Part shown: positions 26,560 through 38,474 of the stretch, one piece after another
Numbering within the stretch: position 1 is the stretch's first letter
How the letters are laid out: the number at the start of each line of letters is the position of its first letter
From: Halictus rubicundus
Taxonomy: Eukaryota; Arthropoda; Insecta; Hymenoptera; Halictidae
Length of the DNA: 64,000 nucleotides
Reading direction: 5' to 3'
Assembly: GCF_050948215.1 (NCBI RefSeq)
Contig: NC_135153.1
Coordinates: forward strand, 13,358,058 to 13,422,057
Made by a program: the position numbers and the translations under genes
Notes under the pieces: model-generated
What the model saw: only the letters and a program-made list of their open reading frames with translations
The model's database searches: none
Told to the model about the DNA's origin: nothing

Positions 26560-29500
26560 GTAACCGTGCGGTAGATCCGTGCGAAACGAGTCCGGATCGC
26601 GCGACAGTGGTCCGTTGCAGGTTATGTGCCGGTAACCTAACCTATAAACGGTGAACGGTACGCGATACGCGGGTTCCTCGCGGCTCCGGTTATTCCTATC
26701 ACAGAGATCTCACGGCACAGGGTTGACGGGCGCTTCGTCGAGTGCTTCGCGGCAGTCTCGCGAGAAAAGTCTGTGATCCGGCGACAACAATGGGCACCTG
26801 TGCGTTCGCGTTGCTGCCGGCATCTTCACGTTGATCCCGAACCTGTTCGTGGCGATTTCACGGCCGCTCCGGTCGAACACCGGCCGCGCACACGGTCGCA
26901 GCAAGGCGCGTGCACAGCACCGACATCACGCTAGTCTTCATTCATCCTGCCGTCACATTGCAACAAATATCGCGACATCCTCCAAACACACGAATGGCCC
27001 GGTGCGCCAGAGTGAGGAAGAGAGAAAGAGAGAGAGAGAGAGTGAGCGAAGGGACAAGCGCGAATAAACACCACCAGAGTCAACAGACCAGCCTGGCCCA
27101 GGGACGTAGCGCGCAGGTGGCGCCACGCCGCTACGTCTCTATTTACTCTCGCGAGCTTGTCCCGACCGTGTCGAACGCCGAAGAAACTTTCCCGGTTTCC
27201 CTGGTCTCTTGGAAATCACTGGAACGTATCCGCCGGTCTGCTATTCCCGACGAGGAGGTTCGTGGCCGGCGATAGTTGTCATCGATCGACGGCTGCTATG
27301 TACTACGATGCTGCTCCGGCATCGCGACGCTCCGGAGTACTTGTACGTCAAAAGTCTCAGCTGTCACGGTGGCAGTTCTCACGGTGAACGCGTTCGTCGG
27401 GACGGTCTCTCGCCGAAACCATCGACGAAAAGTCACTAGCCCGTTGGCCCGCGGCACTTTCACTGCGCGCATTCGTCACTCACACGTGCACCAGGCTGCT
27501 GGCCGAGGGCACTCGGTGTGTCGATACAACACGCACGCACGTGCGCCAGGCTCGTAGCTAGCCGACACACGCACCTCGGTGTGCCGGTGCCACTAGGCTG
27601 GCTTCCCGTAAGTACGGACCACGTGTTCACAGGCCGCCACTCTCTGTCCCACCCACTTAGGTACCCGCGCCCGTGTGTCAACTGGATTTCTTCCTCGGAC
27701 GGAGCCAGTAGTTGTTATTCCACGGGTGCAGCCCGAACGACGCTGCCATTTTTAGCAAGCTGGCTGCATGAGCCGACGCGGCGGTGCCTGTCACCCCGCC
27801 CAAACACACCGGAACCGTATAGCAACCCCCGTTGTGTTGTTCCCCTCGACGGAAAAACCACCGGGGATCTTTAGAACCTTTGGTCCTGCGTCTCCTTAGT
27901 CTCGGTTTCTACGCGAGTTCTCTCTCAGTCCTTCCCATCGATCCCCTTTTCAAACCGGCGGCGAAGGTAATCCCTTCGTATTGATTCTAAGCCGCGCTCT
28001 GGCTACCAACGCGTAATTACCAACGGGATCGTGATACAGTTTGCGCGTGCACCCCGAAAACTCTTTTTTTCGGCACACACAAGAATTTTTCTCTTTCGTC
28101 CCTTGGCCAACCGAGGGTGGGGGGGGGGTAGAGCCCGAGGACACGCCAATGCGGTCGCCGCTCTCTGCCCCTTCGACACCTCTTTCCGGCGGTTCTCGGT
28201 GTTGATCGGCGGCTTGCCGCGCCGGCCAGGGCCCGCCGCGCGATTAATTCGAATCCCGTGGACGAGTTATCGGCCGCTCGCGGACCGACTGTAATTTCCG
28301 ATCGATTAATCAGGAGGAAAGTTCGGCAACGCGCAACGTGTCGCCTGTTGCATGCGAGCCTAGAGACGACGGCCGTGTGTTTGTACGCGAAACGCCGAAA
28401 CACGACGCGACGCGCCGATCAAAACAAGGGTACAGCGCACAAAGTTGATTTGTCAACAACACACGGAAAACCGAGTGGAAAACAATCGCGTGGCACACAG
28501 CTGCGTCGACCAAGTCCGGCACTCTGCTCTGTGTTCCTCGCACCCCTGTCACCTCCCTCTTCCGACTCACAATCGAACCTTCTCACCCCCTCTGACCGAG
28601 GCGGAGAGGGACGAAGGGGAGAGAAAGAGAAAGACAGAGACAGAGAAAGAGAGAGATAGAGGATGAATGAACACACACACACACACACACACACCGGTGC
28701 GACGGCAGCAACGAGATCCACGAACCTTTCGGCGGACGCACCGTGTTGTCGTGGAACACTGTTGGAAAGTCGCGCGGGTGTCTGCTACTGCTCCGGAGGC
28801 AGAAAGCGTGGCGGCACAATGGACACACACACGTTAGTCGAGCGGGGATGCGTCGGGGAGCGATCGAGCACGAAAGGCAATTACGAGAAACACACGCGTC
28901 ACTCGCTGCTCATTCATGGACGACTTCGTCGACGCATCGCGTCTCGTCTCGCGGAATCACGAGGACGAACAAGGGGGAACGGCAGAGAAAGAGAGAAAGA
29001 GAGAGTGTGAGAGATAGAGATAGAGAGAAAAAAACGACGACGACGATGATCGCGAGAAGAACATAGAAGAGAGCGATTCGACCGTGACGACGACGACGGT
29101 CGCGCGGTTTGTCCACCTCGCGAGAAACTAAGGAGCGACGCTCGTGAGACGCCGCGCCGCCGTTTAGCAAAACATGCAAAGACGCCGCAAGCAAGCAGGA
29201 GGAGGCCAGCCAGTCGTTTCTCCACGTGGAGCGTCGCCCACGGATGCGTACGGCCCTGCGCCGAAAGCTGTACCCCCGACCGCAACGGGACTGCGCCTCG
29301 CCACAGTTACTCTTTTCTGTCACCGCCGACGCCACCACCGACGCCGACGCCGCACTCGCCACTTTTCCACGACGAAAAAACGGACCAGCGGTCGACCAGC
29401 CGCGGCCGAGCATCAGTACCCTAGGACCATGCACCGTGTCCTGGCCCGGATCGGCCCGATCATCCTCTCTAGATCGACGAAAGCCGCAAGGGTTGTTTTA

Positions 29501-29600
29501 CGCGCGTGCAATGGCGCGGCCGACGCCACATTTTTTTCTCGCTCCTCGGTCGGCTTCAAAGTCTCTCCCGTCGCGGGGGTCTCAACACTCGCCGGTTGAC
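26560..29600. promoter_or_regulatory. CpG- and GC-rich tract, possible promoter region
   Basis: About 3 kb with visibly more CG dinucleotides than its flanks, holding (GA)n (28619-28662), (CA)n (28671-28694) and further GA-rich tracts (28980-29030). It lies about 1.5 kb upstream of the Pro/Gly-rich minus-strand exon and could hold its promoter and first exon. I could not identify a start codon or a TATA/Inr pair that I would defend. The open frames here are compositionally biased in all six frames and are not convincing proteins. Confidence 0.25.
28619..28694. repeat. GA-rich and (AC)n compound microsatellite
   Basis: GAGAAAGA-type purine run to 28662, then pure AC from 28671 to 28694. It lies inside the CpG-rich tract. 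Confidence 0.92.
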
Positions 29601-30214
29601 AGTGTCACCCTAAAAATCAATAAGGGGTTCACCCTCGACCCTGCCCACCCTCTTCCTCCTCCTGCACCTTTCCCTGCCCCCTACCTTCTCGCGCTCTCTC
29701 TTTCTCCCTTTCTCTACCCTCGCCACCTCTGTCACTCCTACTTGTTCCCTTTCTCTCCGAGTTTCCCTCTCTATCTCTCTCTCTCTGTTTCGACGTTCGC
29801 CTGTCTTTCTCCCCGCGTTTATCCCAGGAACGTATAGCGGGGGTCGATGGGTCGGCGAGGTTATAGTGGTCAGACGACCAGTCATTCTATTAGGCGGCGA
29901 TGCGACGCCAGGAGGCCTGCTAACCTTCAAAACTCGCGCCAGCGTGCATTCCTTCTGCCCTAGGGAATATTCCCGAGATTTCTGAACGTTTCTAGAATGC
30001 ACACTTTTTTTCGGAACGCCAGGGAATTTTAGGAAATTTCGGGCTCTTTCGAGGTCTTTTATAATCTACCTCCTAAGCACTTCGGATGGTCATATACGCC
30101 CCATGTTAGTAGATCTGATACTTTTGCTTGTGACTGCGGATGTTTACGCAAAATAAGAAAGAAGAAATAGGCGTCACTTAGAAGTGTCTTTCTTCCCTTA
30201 ACGATTTAAGGAGG

Positions 30215-30320
30215 TCGAAAGTAATGTCTTTATACTTCTCAATTTTTTCAATATTTGTACTGCTTTAAATTGCACCTACCAATTTTTATCATGACCGCAT
30301 GAAATTCGCAGTCTACTTAT
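30215..30320. repeat. AT-rich dispersed family, end fragment
   Basis: Matches the 4.9-kb fragment in block order (TTTGTACTGCTTTAAATTGC, then TTTTTATCATGACCGCATGA, then TTCGCAGTCTAC). Confidence 0.5.
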
Positions 30321-31010
30321 GAAGTAGACCGAAGTGGACCGAGCTCTCTTTTATTTTAGACCGTTCTACAATATCGCATAACTTAATTATATCCCCATAC
30401 GTACGTTTACAACACAACACAATTTACAATGCAACACGATTGTTGCATACTATGTGATTGTGGCATTATCGACGAACATAATCTATATCAGTGAAACAAG
30501 TAACTATTCATGCAAATGTCAATGTCGAATCTGGCTCGACATAAGACTGCAGAGTTATAACACTAAATGTCACAATTATCAAGGAGAAAGTGTCCGAGTG
30601 ACAGCACAGAACAAAGTATAAATAAATCTACCCTTTAAGGTGGATGAACGTTCGATCCCCTCAGCAACAAAATCATTCGAAAATTCGTTGCACAAAGTAT
30701 TGTATCTCCCTTCAGATTTCGTTGTTTTTTGTTTTTCATCCCTCACGCTGAACGCGTTTGAACAATTTCTCGGTGAACAATGCACCTCGGCCTGCAAAGG
30801 TAACAGGGCCATTCTGCTGCAATCAAGCACGCGAAAGAAGACTTTCAGAAGCCGTTTGAACTTCGGTTTGCACTTCAGCCTTGAACTTTTTAATTGGTGA
30901 AGACGGTTTGGCGTGGGCCATTGTGAATGCTAAAAGCGGTCTCCGAGAAAGACCGTTCACCTTTCTGTCTTTGTAAGGTGTCACGCAAATATCAAGCGCC
31001 GTATTGTATT

Positions 31011-31600
31011 CATTAGCTAAATGGTCACACGCATCGATCCCTAATTGTAAGTGACGATTTGGGACGTGGGACCCATTTTTATATTTTTGGGACGCCTCCA
31101 CGCCAACTTCAGAGCTACCCTCAGTTTTCTTATTGGCTAAATGGTCACAGAGATTGATCCCTAATTGTAGGTGACAATTTGGGACGTGGGACCCATTTTT
31201 ACATTTTTAGGACGCCTCTAAACTTTAGAGTTACCTCCATTTTTTCTTATTGGCTAAATGGTCACAGAGATTGATCCCTAATTGTAGGTGACAATTTGGG
31301 ACATGGGACCCATTTTTACATTTTTGGGACGCCTCCGAACCAACTTCAGAGCTACCCTCAGTTTTCTTATTGGCTAAATGGTCACAGAGATTGATCCGTA
31401 ATTGTAGGTGACAATTTGGGTCGTGGGACCCATTTTTACTTTTTTGGGACGCCTCTGAACTTTAGAGTTACCCCCATTTTTTCTTATTGGCTAAATGGTC
31501 ACAGAGATTGATCCCTAATTGTAGGTGACAATTTGGGACATGGGACCCATTTTTACATTTTTGGGACGCCTCTGAGCCAACTTCAGAGCTTCCCACAGTA
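31011..31600. repeat. Higher-order tandem array of alternating 120- and 117-bp units (five units)
   Basis: ATGGTCACA recurs at 31021, 31141, 31258, 31378 and 31495, so spacing alternates 120, 117, 120, 117. Units 1, 3 and 5 end with CCAACTTCAGAGCT-type sequence; units 2 and 4 end with AACTTTAGAGTTACC. The order is A-B-A-B-A. Common core: GGGACGTGGGACCCATTTTT. Confidence 0.92.
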
Positions 31601-31926
31601 GATTTCTCGCTAATGCGGTTACGTTCGGCGTCACGACAGCTACAGTGTTATGCTTCCTTGTTCCCTGACGAGTCGTTCGAATAGAAAGGCGGCATCGAAC
31701 GGGAAACCGTGCTGCCGACCTACCTCACCGCGGCTCTCGCGTCTCGGCCAGAGAGCCGCCAGAAAACGGAGAAGATTAGTTCACCGTGGGGCCGGAAGTT
31801 GCACGGATCGGCGGTACTTTCTACAATTTTACGAGACCGTGAGGCTCGAGCGGTTTACAGCACACGGCCGCTGACACGAATTCGCCGCAGGCACAAAGTA
31901 GATCGTGTGCCGCGAGGCACTTACTA

Positions 31927-32296
31927 GGGACATCGCTTAAGTGTGACACACCGATCTTAATGAAATTTATATGTACAGGGTGTACGATGAACAAATATAC
32001 GACGCGCAGTTTTTTTTTTGTTTTTGGGATCTAGAGGAGATAGGACAGTGATATTTTGTTCAGATTGCGTGCTTTTAAGTAGGAAATTAGCCACATAAGG
32101 AAGTCTTCGGAAAAAGTTATTTGTCTGAACAATATTTAAAAAATTTAAATCGTCCTCCTGAGAGGTCTAAAATATGCGTTTCTCGAACCTAAATTACAAT
32201 TTATCAATAAAAAATACTCGTGTCGAATGTTTGTTTAACAGGCTACACCCTAAATAAATTTTATTGAAATCGTGTTACGCTTAAGCAACGTCCCCC
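31927..32296. mobile_element. MITE-like element with about 55-bp terminal inverted repeats (370 bp)
   Basis: Left end GGGACATCGCTTAAGTGTGA continuing to TGAAATTTATATGTACAGGG. The right end is the complement: CCCTAAATAAATTTTATTG, then GTGTTACGCTTAAGCAACG and TCCCCC. The flanks share CTA on both sides, a possible short target duplication. No transposase frame inside. Confidence 0.78.
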
Positions 32297-32914
32297 GCTA
32301 GATCGTCGCGACGTTCCGAAATGAGTTTCTGAAAGACACACATCCGAATCCATAACAATTAATTGTTCACCGTGCCGGATCTTCCCTGGCACTCTCCAAG
32401 GTACATAGTTCTCAGCGTCTACCACTGTTATTGCCTCCGGACATCTATAAAATCGTCAGGGCATCCTCGAAAGACGCAGAATGGATTTGAAATTGCGTTC
32501 TTGCCGAAACAATATTGTCGCAACTATCGAAGTTGTAGAGATCTTCTCATGGGAATTGATTATAAAAATCACGAGGAGTTTAAACGATTCTTGTCATTTT
32601 GTATAAGGCAACGCGTGCCGGACAGTTTCGGTGCTGGGTTTAGTGTTAAAATTGATATCCCGTTAAGCATTAGAATCAGGACATATAAAGGCGAATGCAA
32701 TTTTACACACAATGCTTCGCTCCACCGACGTACAATACAAAAACCAGGTCACACCATTCAAAAAGATGAGGAGAACCTTGCAAACTCTATACGCCTCCGC
32801 CCACAATCAGCCTCATGAGATGCGTACAGAGTCTCTATCAGTTATCCTAGCTGATCGAGCTAGCCGGACAGTCTGAACCCTTCGGGGACGTCGGCGGATT
32901 GTCAGTTTGTTAAA

Positions 32915-33105
32915 CTGATCTTTATGCAAAATAAAAATTTTCTATGTAAGTTGTAAGAAAGAGAAATGAAGTAAAAATCTGCTTATCCTTTTAGTAATTT
33001 CAACAAGTCAGAAAGAGTGGAATAATGTCCACAAATTATTCTAATATTTTCACAGTTTTGTATTTCAACTACCCATTATTCTCATAAATGCATAAGACCG
33101 GTCTA
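32915..33105. repeat. AT-rich dispersed family, copy 1
   Basis: CTTTATGCAAAATAAAAATT, then TAGTAATTTCAACAAGTC, then TATTCTCATAAATGCATAAG. The same ordered blocks appear at 48.2, 56.4 and 63.1 kb. Confidence 0.55.
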
Positions 33106-33299
33106 GTTATCATAATCTCAGGATTTAGACTTTTTGATATTTTCCCTATCCGCCTATAAATTCCAGAGAGCGAACAACAATTCGTGAAAACACATCGCAT
33201 AATCTGACCTCCAATTTGAAGTTCTCACTTCATAGCAAAAAAATAAATGTTCAAGATCAGACCACAGTGCGTCGCACTGATGTCGGGCCCGAGGGGTTA

Positions 33300-33863
33300 A
33301 TGAGTAACAGTTTTGAACAGTGATCGTTGGTTTCGAGGCACGTCACCGCAGAACCTCTTCAGCAAAGTATACCTGAAAGGAGAGCGGCGTGCAGCTATCC
33401 TCGTCCGGACATCGTGGATCCGCGTGTCTGGAACCAGAGCGAAGACCTCCCGGCGAGTTTCTCGTCGCGCATCCAGCACGGGAACACGAAGAGAGCCTGG
33501 CAGTACTTTAGAAACGGTAAATTGTTCAAGGCCGCCGGAGAGCCCGTGCAGGTGAAAACCGCGCGCATATACAAGACAGAGGAGAACGGTCGTGGAGAGG
33601 CTCGCTGTCACGCGAGCGTCGCCGGCGCACACTGTGTGTCAGTGCGCACGGCATGGCATTTCGATGCCTATCTACCGGTGAAGGCACCGATTCGATAACC
33701 CGGCGATTCGGGGTCAACATGGCCGCCTTTTATAACGCATAGCCACCGCCGCCGCCGCCGTCGCCGCCGACGACGACCGCGACGACGACGACGGTGAAAA
33801 GTCTCGCGATCAGTATGACAGCTGACGCGTCCGTCGAATGAGGGACGCGTGCCGCGAAAAGAC

Positions 33864-33899
<36 letters not shown>

Positions 33900-34200
33900 T
33901 CTCGCTAACGAGGGCAGCTTTTCACGCGGAAGCTCGATGAGCGATACACGCGTAATTAGAGGCTCGAACGGCCGCGAACAGAAACGAGACACATCGCCTG
34001 CACAAGTGCCCCACTCCTTTCGTTTCTCTTCTTCGCTGTGAATCCGACGCGAATGCGACGTCGTCGGTGTGCCCGCGGTGAATGCCGTTGCCGCGTCGTT
34101 ACCGAAGTTTCTAGGTCCGTCATTAAGCGCGCGGAACGCTCGAAACTTATCAATGGAAATTGCGAACGATACACGCGACAAGTCCGACCGCGGAGATAAG
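33300..34200. other. CpG-rich tract with (CGA)n microsatellite
   Basis: A second local CG-rich region, with a pure CGA/GAC trinucleotide run at 33864-33899 and related GAC/CCG-rich sequence at 33745-33795. Frames through it encode only poly-Arg, poly-Asp or poly-Thr type runs, so I call no gene. It could be a promoter or CpG island of an unseen transcript. Confidence 0.4.
33864..33899. repeat. (CGA)n trinucleotide microsatellite
   Basis: Twelve or so uninterrupted GAC/CGA triplets. Confidence 0.95.
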
Positions 34201-34564
34201 CTTCTTTAAATCAAACGCGACGCTCACGACGGACAACTTTTGCACGAAGTGGACGTAACTGGCTAGTTAGCTCAACGTGGGAATTAGCTTTTCTTTAAAA
34301 CTGATATTGACGGGTTTATTGCCACGCGAATTTTATGCGTTTCACGCGTGTTTCACCTGTTTCAATCGTACAAGCGATCAGCGTTGTTAGCCCCTCGCGC
34401 TACAATTTATTTGACGATTACTGTGGTCCGAATTTCTTAGAAAAAAAGAGGAAGATTAAAAATTCACAGTCTAACAAATACCAGTCCTTACAGCCCGATT
34501 ACAGTTCTTATCATGAGAAGAGTTTGGTCTCTAAGTCGCTTGACAATGAGGACTCTTAATAGTA

Positions 34565-34697
34565 CAGTGATTTCTCGATGATAAATGTCGCGGAATTATT
34601 CCCACTAGTGTAAACATAACACGGGTCGGGTATGTCTCCTGAACGATACACGACGCTGGCAAGACCCGTGTTGTTGACATATATCGAGAATTCACTG
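34565..34697 (-). mobile_element. CAGTG-ended MITE, copy 5 (133 bp, internally deleted)
   Basis: TA-flanked (34563-34564, 34698-34699) with ends CAGTGATTTCTCGATGA and the complement of CGAGAATTCACTG. It is shorter than other copies because the CGGGGTATAC portion of the interior is missing. Confidence 0.85.
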
Positions 34698-35512
34698 TAC
34701 CCTCTTGGATTTTGAATAAACTAAAAGTCTGTCCAGACCGTCGTCTCGTTGAACAATTGAATGAGAAGGTGGAAGGGCTCGCTCGTTCGATCTTCATCCA
34801 ACTTCGTTCTCGGGCGCTTTTTGAGTACGGCAATTTGTCTTTCATACGTCGCGAAGACACAGCCAGAATCCGCAATGCCGGTCCTCCGAACGTCTAACCG
34901 GACAGGCGAGCGAGTTAATTGGTTCCACCGAAAAGTCCCGCGTCGGCCCGACTTGTAATCACCGTGGAAAAAAAGGTCGGTGCCCGCCGCAAAAACTCAT
35001 CCGACCAGGGCCGACTCGATTTTTCTCCCTCCCCCCTCCCGGGGTGACAAGTTTTTCCCGCGAAACCGCGCGGAAATATCTGGTGCCGCGAGCGCGTGGC
35101 CAGCCGCGAGGTGAATGACAGTTGCGGACAGTTCGTACACAAGCACGTTCCACTGACCCTGGGCTGAAACGATCCGGATGAGCTGAAACGACCCCCGCTC
35201 CCTCCAACCCCTCTCGCCGTTCCCCGTCGCCTCTGCACGTGCTGCCTGTCGTCGTCCCCGGTGGACTTTCCGCACTCTTATCCAAAGCCGTACCCTACCC
35301 GAGGCCAGAACTGTCCCAAGAAAGCCGCACGCCGTTTCGCAGAAGATATTAGGATAAGTTTCATTCATACAAACTTCGGAACAAATCTCGACCTTCGGAA
35401 ACCGCCGGGCTGGACGAGGTCTGCGAGCTGCGCTCGAGGGTGAACAAATCCCGGGACCGTGCTCTAATGTGGCGCTAAGAAATCGGTGTACGCCAACCTG
35501 GAAAGATCGGTA

Positions 35513-35660
35513 CATTGATTTCTCGATATATGTCAAAAACACGGATCTTGCCAGCGTCGTGTATCGTCCAGGAGACATACCCGACCCGTGTTATGTTTAC
35601 ACTCCTCGGCGTCCGACGTGTATTATCCAGGCGTTGGCGACATATATAGAGAAATCACTG
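35513..35660 (+). mobile_element. CAGTG-ended MITE, copy 6 (148 bp, internally deleted)
   Basis: TA-flanked (35511-35512, 35661-35662). The left end has one change (CATTGATTTCTCGATATATG); the right end is AGAGAAATCACTG. It lacks the GGGGATAATTCC block. It lies only about 800 bp from copy 5, in the opposite orientation. Confidence 0.85.
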
Positions 35661-35739
35661 TACTTCATCGATGTTAAAGTATCGAAGTTTTCAGAAATTG
35701 GTCCTGATTGAATAGTTTTAGATTCGGTTCCTTTTTGCT

Positions 35740-36290
35740 GAGGTGTCTTCGTGTATAAAGGTCTTTTCTCTGTGCCTCAAACATCTCCATTTACAGTAAG
35801 GACAGCCGTCTTTTGAACTTTATTGAAGATTTTAAGAACTGGAGAATCTAATTGAAGGAACGTGCAAAGTATAATCACTGCTGCCCCCAGTGGCCTAGCA
35901 GAGTTATTAATTAGTGTAGAACAGCTTAAAAGGGACCAGTCTAGGATCAGTGCAAAGGTATCTAATGCATCAACAATTGATCCCAATCGAACTGTTTTAG
36001 ATCAAGTATCCCTCTACCTTAGACATCTTCGGCTTTGTAGCTGTCTATTGAAGCTTGTTGAAGATTTCTAGAAACTCGAGGAGCGATAACGCATGCTGCC
36101 CTCATCGATTAGAGTACACGATCTTCGCAAAAGTAACCGAGAAGTCAATGCCGATGTAACACTACAAGCCCAACTTTCCCTCCGCTTTAGACACCTTCGG
36201 CTACAATGGTTACGGGTAACAGTCTTCGGAAGCTCATCAAAGATTTCCATGATTGAACCCATTCGGAGTAGCGTGTGCAAAGTATAATTT
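35740..36290. repeat. Diverged tandem repeat, about 168-bp unit
   Basis: TTAGACATCTTCGGCT at 36019 and TTAGACACCTTCGGCT at 36187. GTGCAAAGTATAAT recurs near 35860 and 36270, and TGAAGATTT/AAAGATTTC recurs between. A weaker match suggests a third, older unit at the left edge. Confidence 0.65.
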
Positions 36291-36939
36291 GCACTCGTGA
36301 TCGACTCGCAGCTGTTCCTAAGTGGAGTCGGAAGCTCCGAAGTTCACGGCGCACAGAAACAAGTTGGATCTGCGGAAAGGCACGGAGGGAAGGCCAGAAG
36401 AGCAAGTTCGTGGTTGGCTGGAGCGGGGTGGCACGAAGAGAAGGTGGTTGGGAACGAGCCACGAGGGTAGAGGGATAAAGAGAGAGGGAGAGAGCGTGGC
36501 CAGGAGAGAGGGGACGGGGGATGGAGTAGGTCGATACGGTAAACTATTGTCTGCCGGGTGAAGTGTTCGCGAGAACCTAGCCAGGAAGACGACTTCGCCA
36601 CGGTTACGTGCATTCCGCAGTTCGCACGAAACGCCGAAGATATGACGTGTTCGGAACCGCAACGATGCTCATCCGCGCCCGAGAGGCCACGATCCTCTAA
36701 CCGTGGAATCATTCCTGTCCCTTGGCCTCGATCGATGTTTAGCTCTCTGAACGTATCGGTCGTCGTGGCGTTACCGACCGAGCGTCGGACATGTTGCAAA
36801 TAATAACTCCGAACGGCCACCCTGGGGGCCGCCATCTTGTTTACCCAGAAATCACGATTCTTTCGATATTTTCGCGTGAGTCTCAGAAACGCTGAATGAA
36901 ACCTTCAATTTTGTATAATGTAATAAAAGAGTACCGTGC

Positions 36940-37370
36940 AGAGATCATTTTGGAGGTATTTTTCTAGCCGCTGGATGGTGCAATGATCAAATTATGCTAG
37001 GCTAAGTTAGGGGAGTCCTCCGAACTGCACAGCTCCATTGTGAAGATGGGAAATCGCATTACCCAGATCTTTTGGGAAAGTATTTAGCTAGCTCCTAGAT
37101 GCTACAATGATCAGAGTAAAATTGAGTCCGGTGGACTCGATAAGTCGAATTTGCAAGCGGATGAATTCTCGAGGAGAACCGCAAGATTTCCTAGGTCTTC
37201 TGCTGGCTCCTGGACGCTGTAATGATCAAATCAAGCTGGTCTAAGTTAGGGGAGTCCTTCGAACCGCCATTGGCAGCCGCATACCTCGAAAAATCGACTC
37301 GGCAAGCGGCCGGGATTCTCGAAGACGGGGAATCGCTGGATTTCGACGAGTTTTCGGGAATGTCGTCTGT
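36940..37370. repeat. Diverged tandem array, about 115-125-bp unit, at least three copies
   Basis: AATGATCA recurs at 36982, 37106 and 37221, each preceded by a CTAGC/CTGGCTCCTGGATGCT-like block. Copies 1 and 3 share CTAAGTTAGGGGAGTCC and TCGAAC.GC. A partial fourth copy follows (GCAAGCGGCCGGGATTCTCG matching GCAAGCGGATGAATTCTCG). The open frame over this array is not convincing as a gene. Confidence 0.8.
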
Positions 37371-38442
37371 GAATGCGGATCCGCGTCAGTTGGCTACGTA
37401 CACAAATGCGGTTTGGCATGCGACGATGCACGGCCATCCGGCGCAGGAGTGTTTACACCGATTGTCATCGTGGGTGGAGTAGTAAACACAATTCCACCGT
37501 ACCACCTTGTTCTGCTGGCTGCGTGTGCGATCCGTTCGCGTTTACGTTCGTCTAGGTATGTCTGGTGGCAACGCTGCCAGCAACGTTGCGGTGAATTCCA
37601 AGTTTCGATCGTCGGGATTGAGCGCTCTGCCGCCGATAGTTAATGCCCCGAAGTATCTGGTTCAGCCAGACGAATTAGCATCTCGCGGCCTAGGAAAGAA
37701 GCGTCGATCGACAATCGGAATCGAGGTTTCTGCATCGGGTGTCCCACGAGGATCGGTCGTTCTCGCGATCGGAGCAGAAATTTCTCATACAGCTCCCAGA
37801 AAACTGTGCCACGGAATTGGGATTACCAGGAGAAATGATTTCGCTGGATGGAGCATTCTTGTCTCTACCATTGCTAGACTGGTTAAACAGGTTAGCAGTT
37901 TATGACCACCATAAAAATATTTTATATTTCGCGGCTCATGCCTGCGCATTCCGCGCCGTCGCTCTTTTTCCTTTTCTCTCGATCGCGCTGCGTTACGGGT
38001 TCGTAGCTCTCCGGCCAGTTCATAAAATCGAGAAGTATATACGACTTTATTCACCGGACGCGTTTTCGAAGGGATTTTTATTTTGCCCGTTTATAGACGA
38101 AATAATTGTTTGATACACTTACCGGTGACTTTCGGGCATCCGAGCGACGAACAAAATCGTCGTACGCTTCGGTGCTCGCCCGCTCGAACAATAAAGAGAT
38201 CGTTCGTGGTAGATATTTTATTTCCAATTTAGGAACTGAAATGCCCATATAATAAAAAATATTTTGTATCGTATAATAATAATTATTATTATTAAATTGG
38301 GAAACGAGGGGTTACGCTAAAAAGTCACTTGCTAAGTATACAAAAATGAAGAGAAAACTCGCAAAAGAAAAACAAAAGAAGAAACGAACATAGATTTTTT
38401 CTTTTCATTGAATATTAATCGTTCTCTAATTTTCTCTCGCTA

Positions 38443-38474
<32 letters not shown>

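Larger units (their letters stand above)
29601..38200. other. Intergenic, repeat-dominated
   Basis: It holds the 120/117-bp array, a 370-bp MITE, two MITE copies, two further tandem arrays and a CpG-rich tract. A 151-codon frame at 32363-32818 has no recognisable motif and I do not call it. Confidence 0.5.

Noticed and set aside
29226..29837. 203-codon plus-strand frame
   Set aside because: Biased Ser/Pro/Arg composition in a GC- and CT-rich stretch, with overlapping frames on both strands; no motif or splice support.
31011..31600. CRISPR array
   Set aside because: Units are similar along their whole length with no unique spacers; the sequence is eukaryotic.
32363..32818. 151-codon plus-strand frame
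   Set aside because: No recognisable domain, no convincing start context, and lies among repeats. Could be revisited with RNA data.
36940..36965. GAGATCATTTTGGAGG, similar to the bantam microRNA
   Set aside because: It diverges after the seed half, has no hairpin partner, and belongs to a tandem repeat.
37222..37482. 86-codon frame in a tandem array
   Set aside because: Lies inside the 115-125-bp repeat array, and the frame is not maintained between units.
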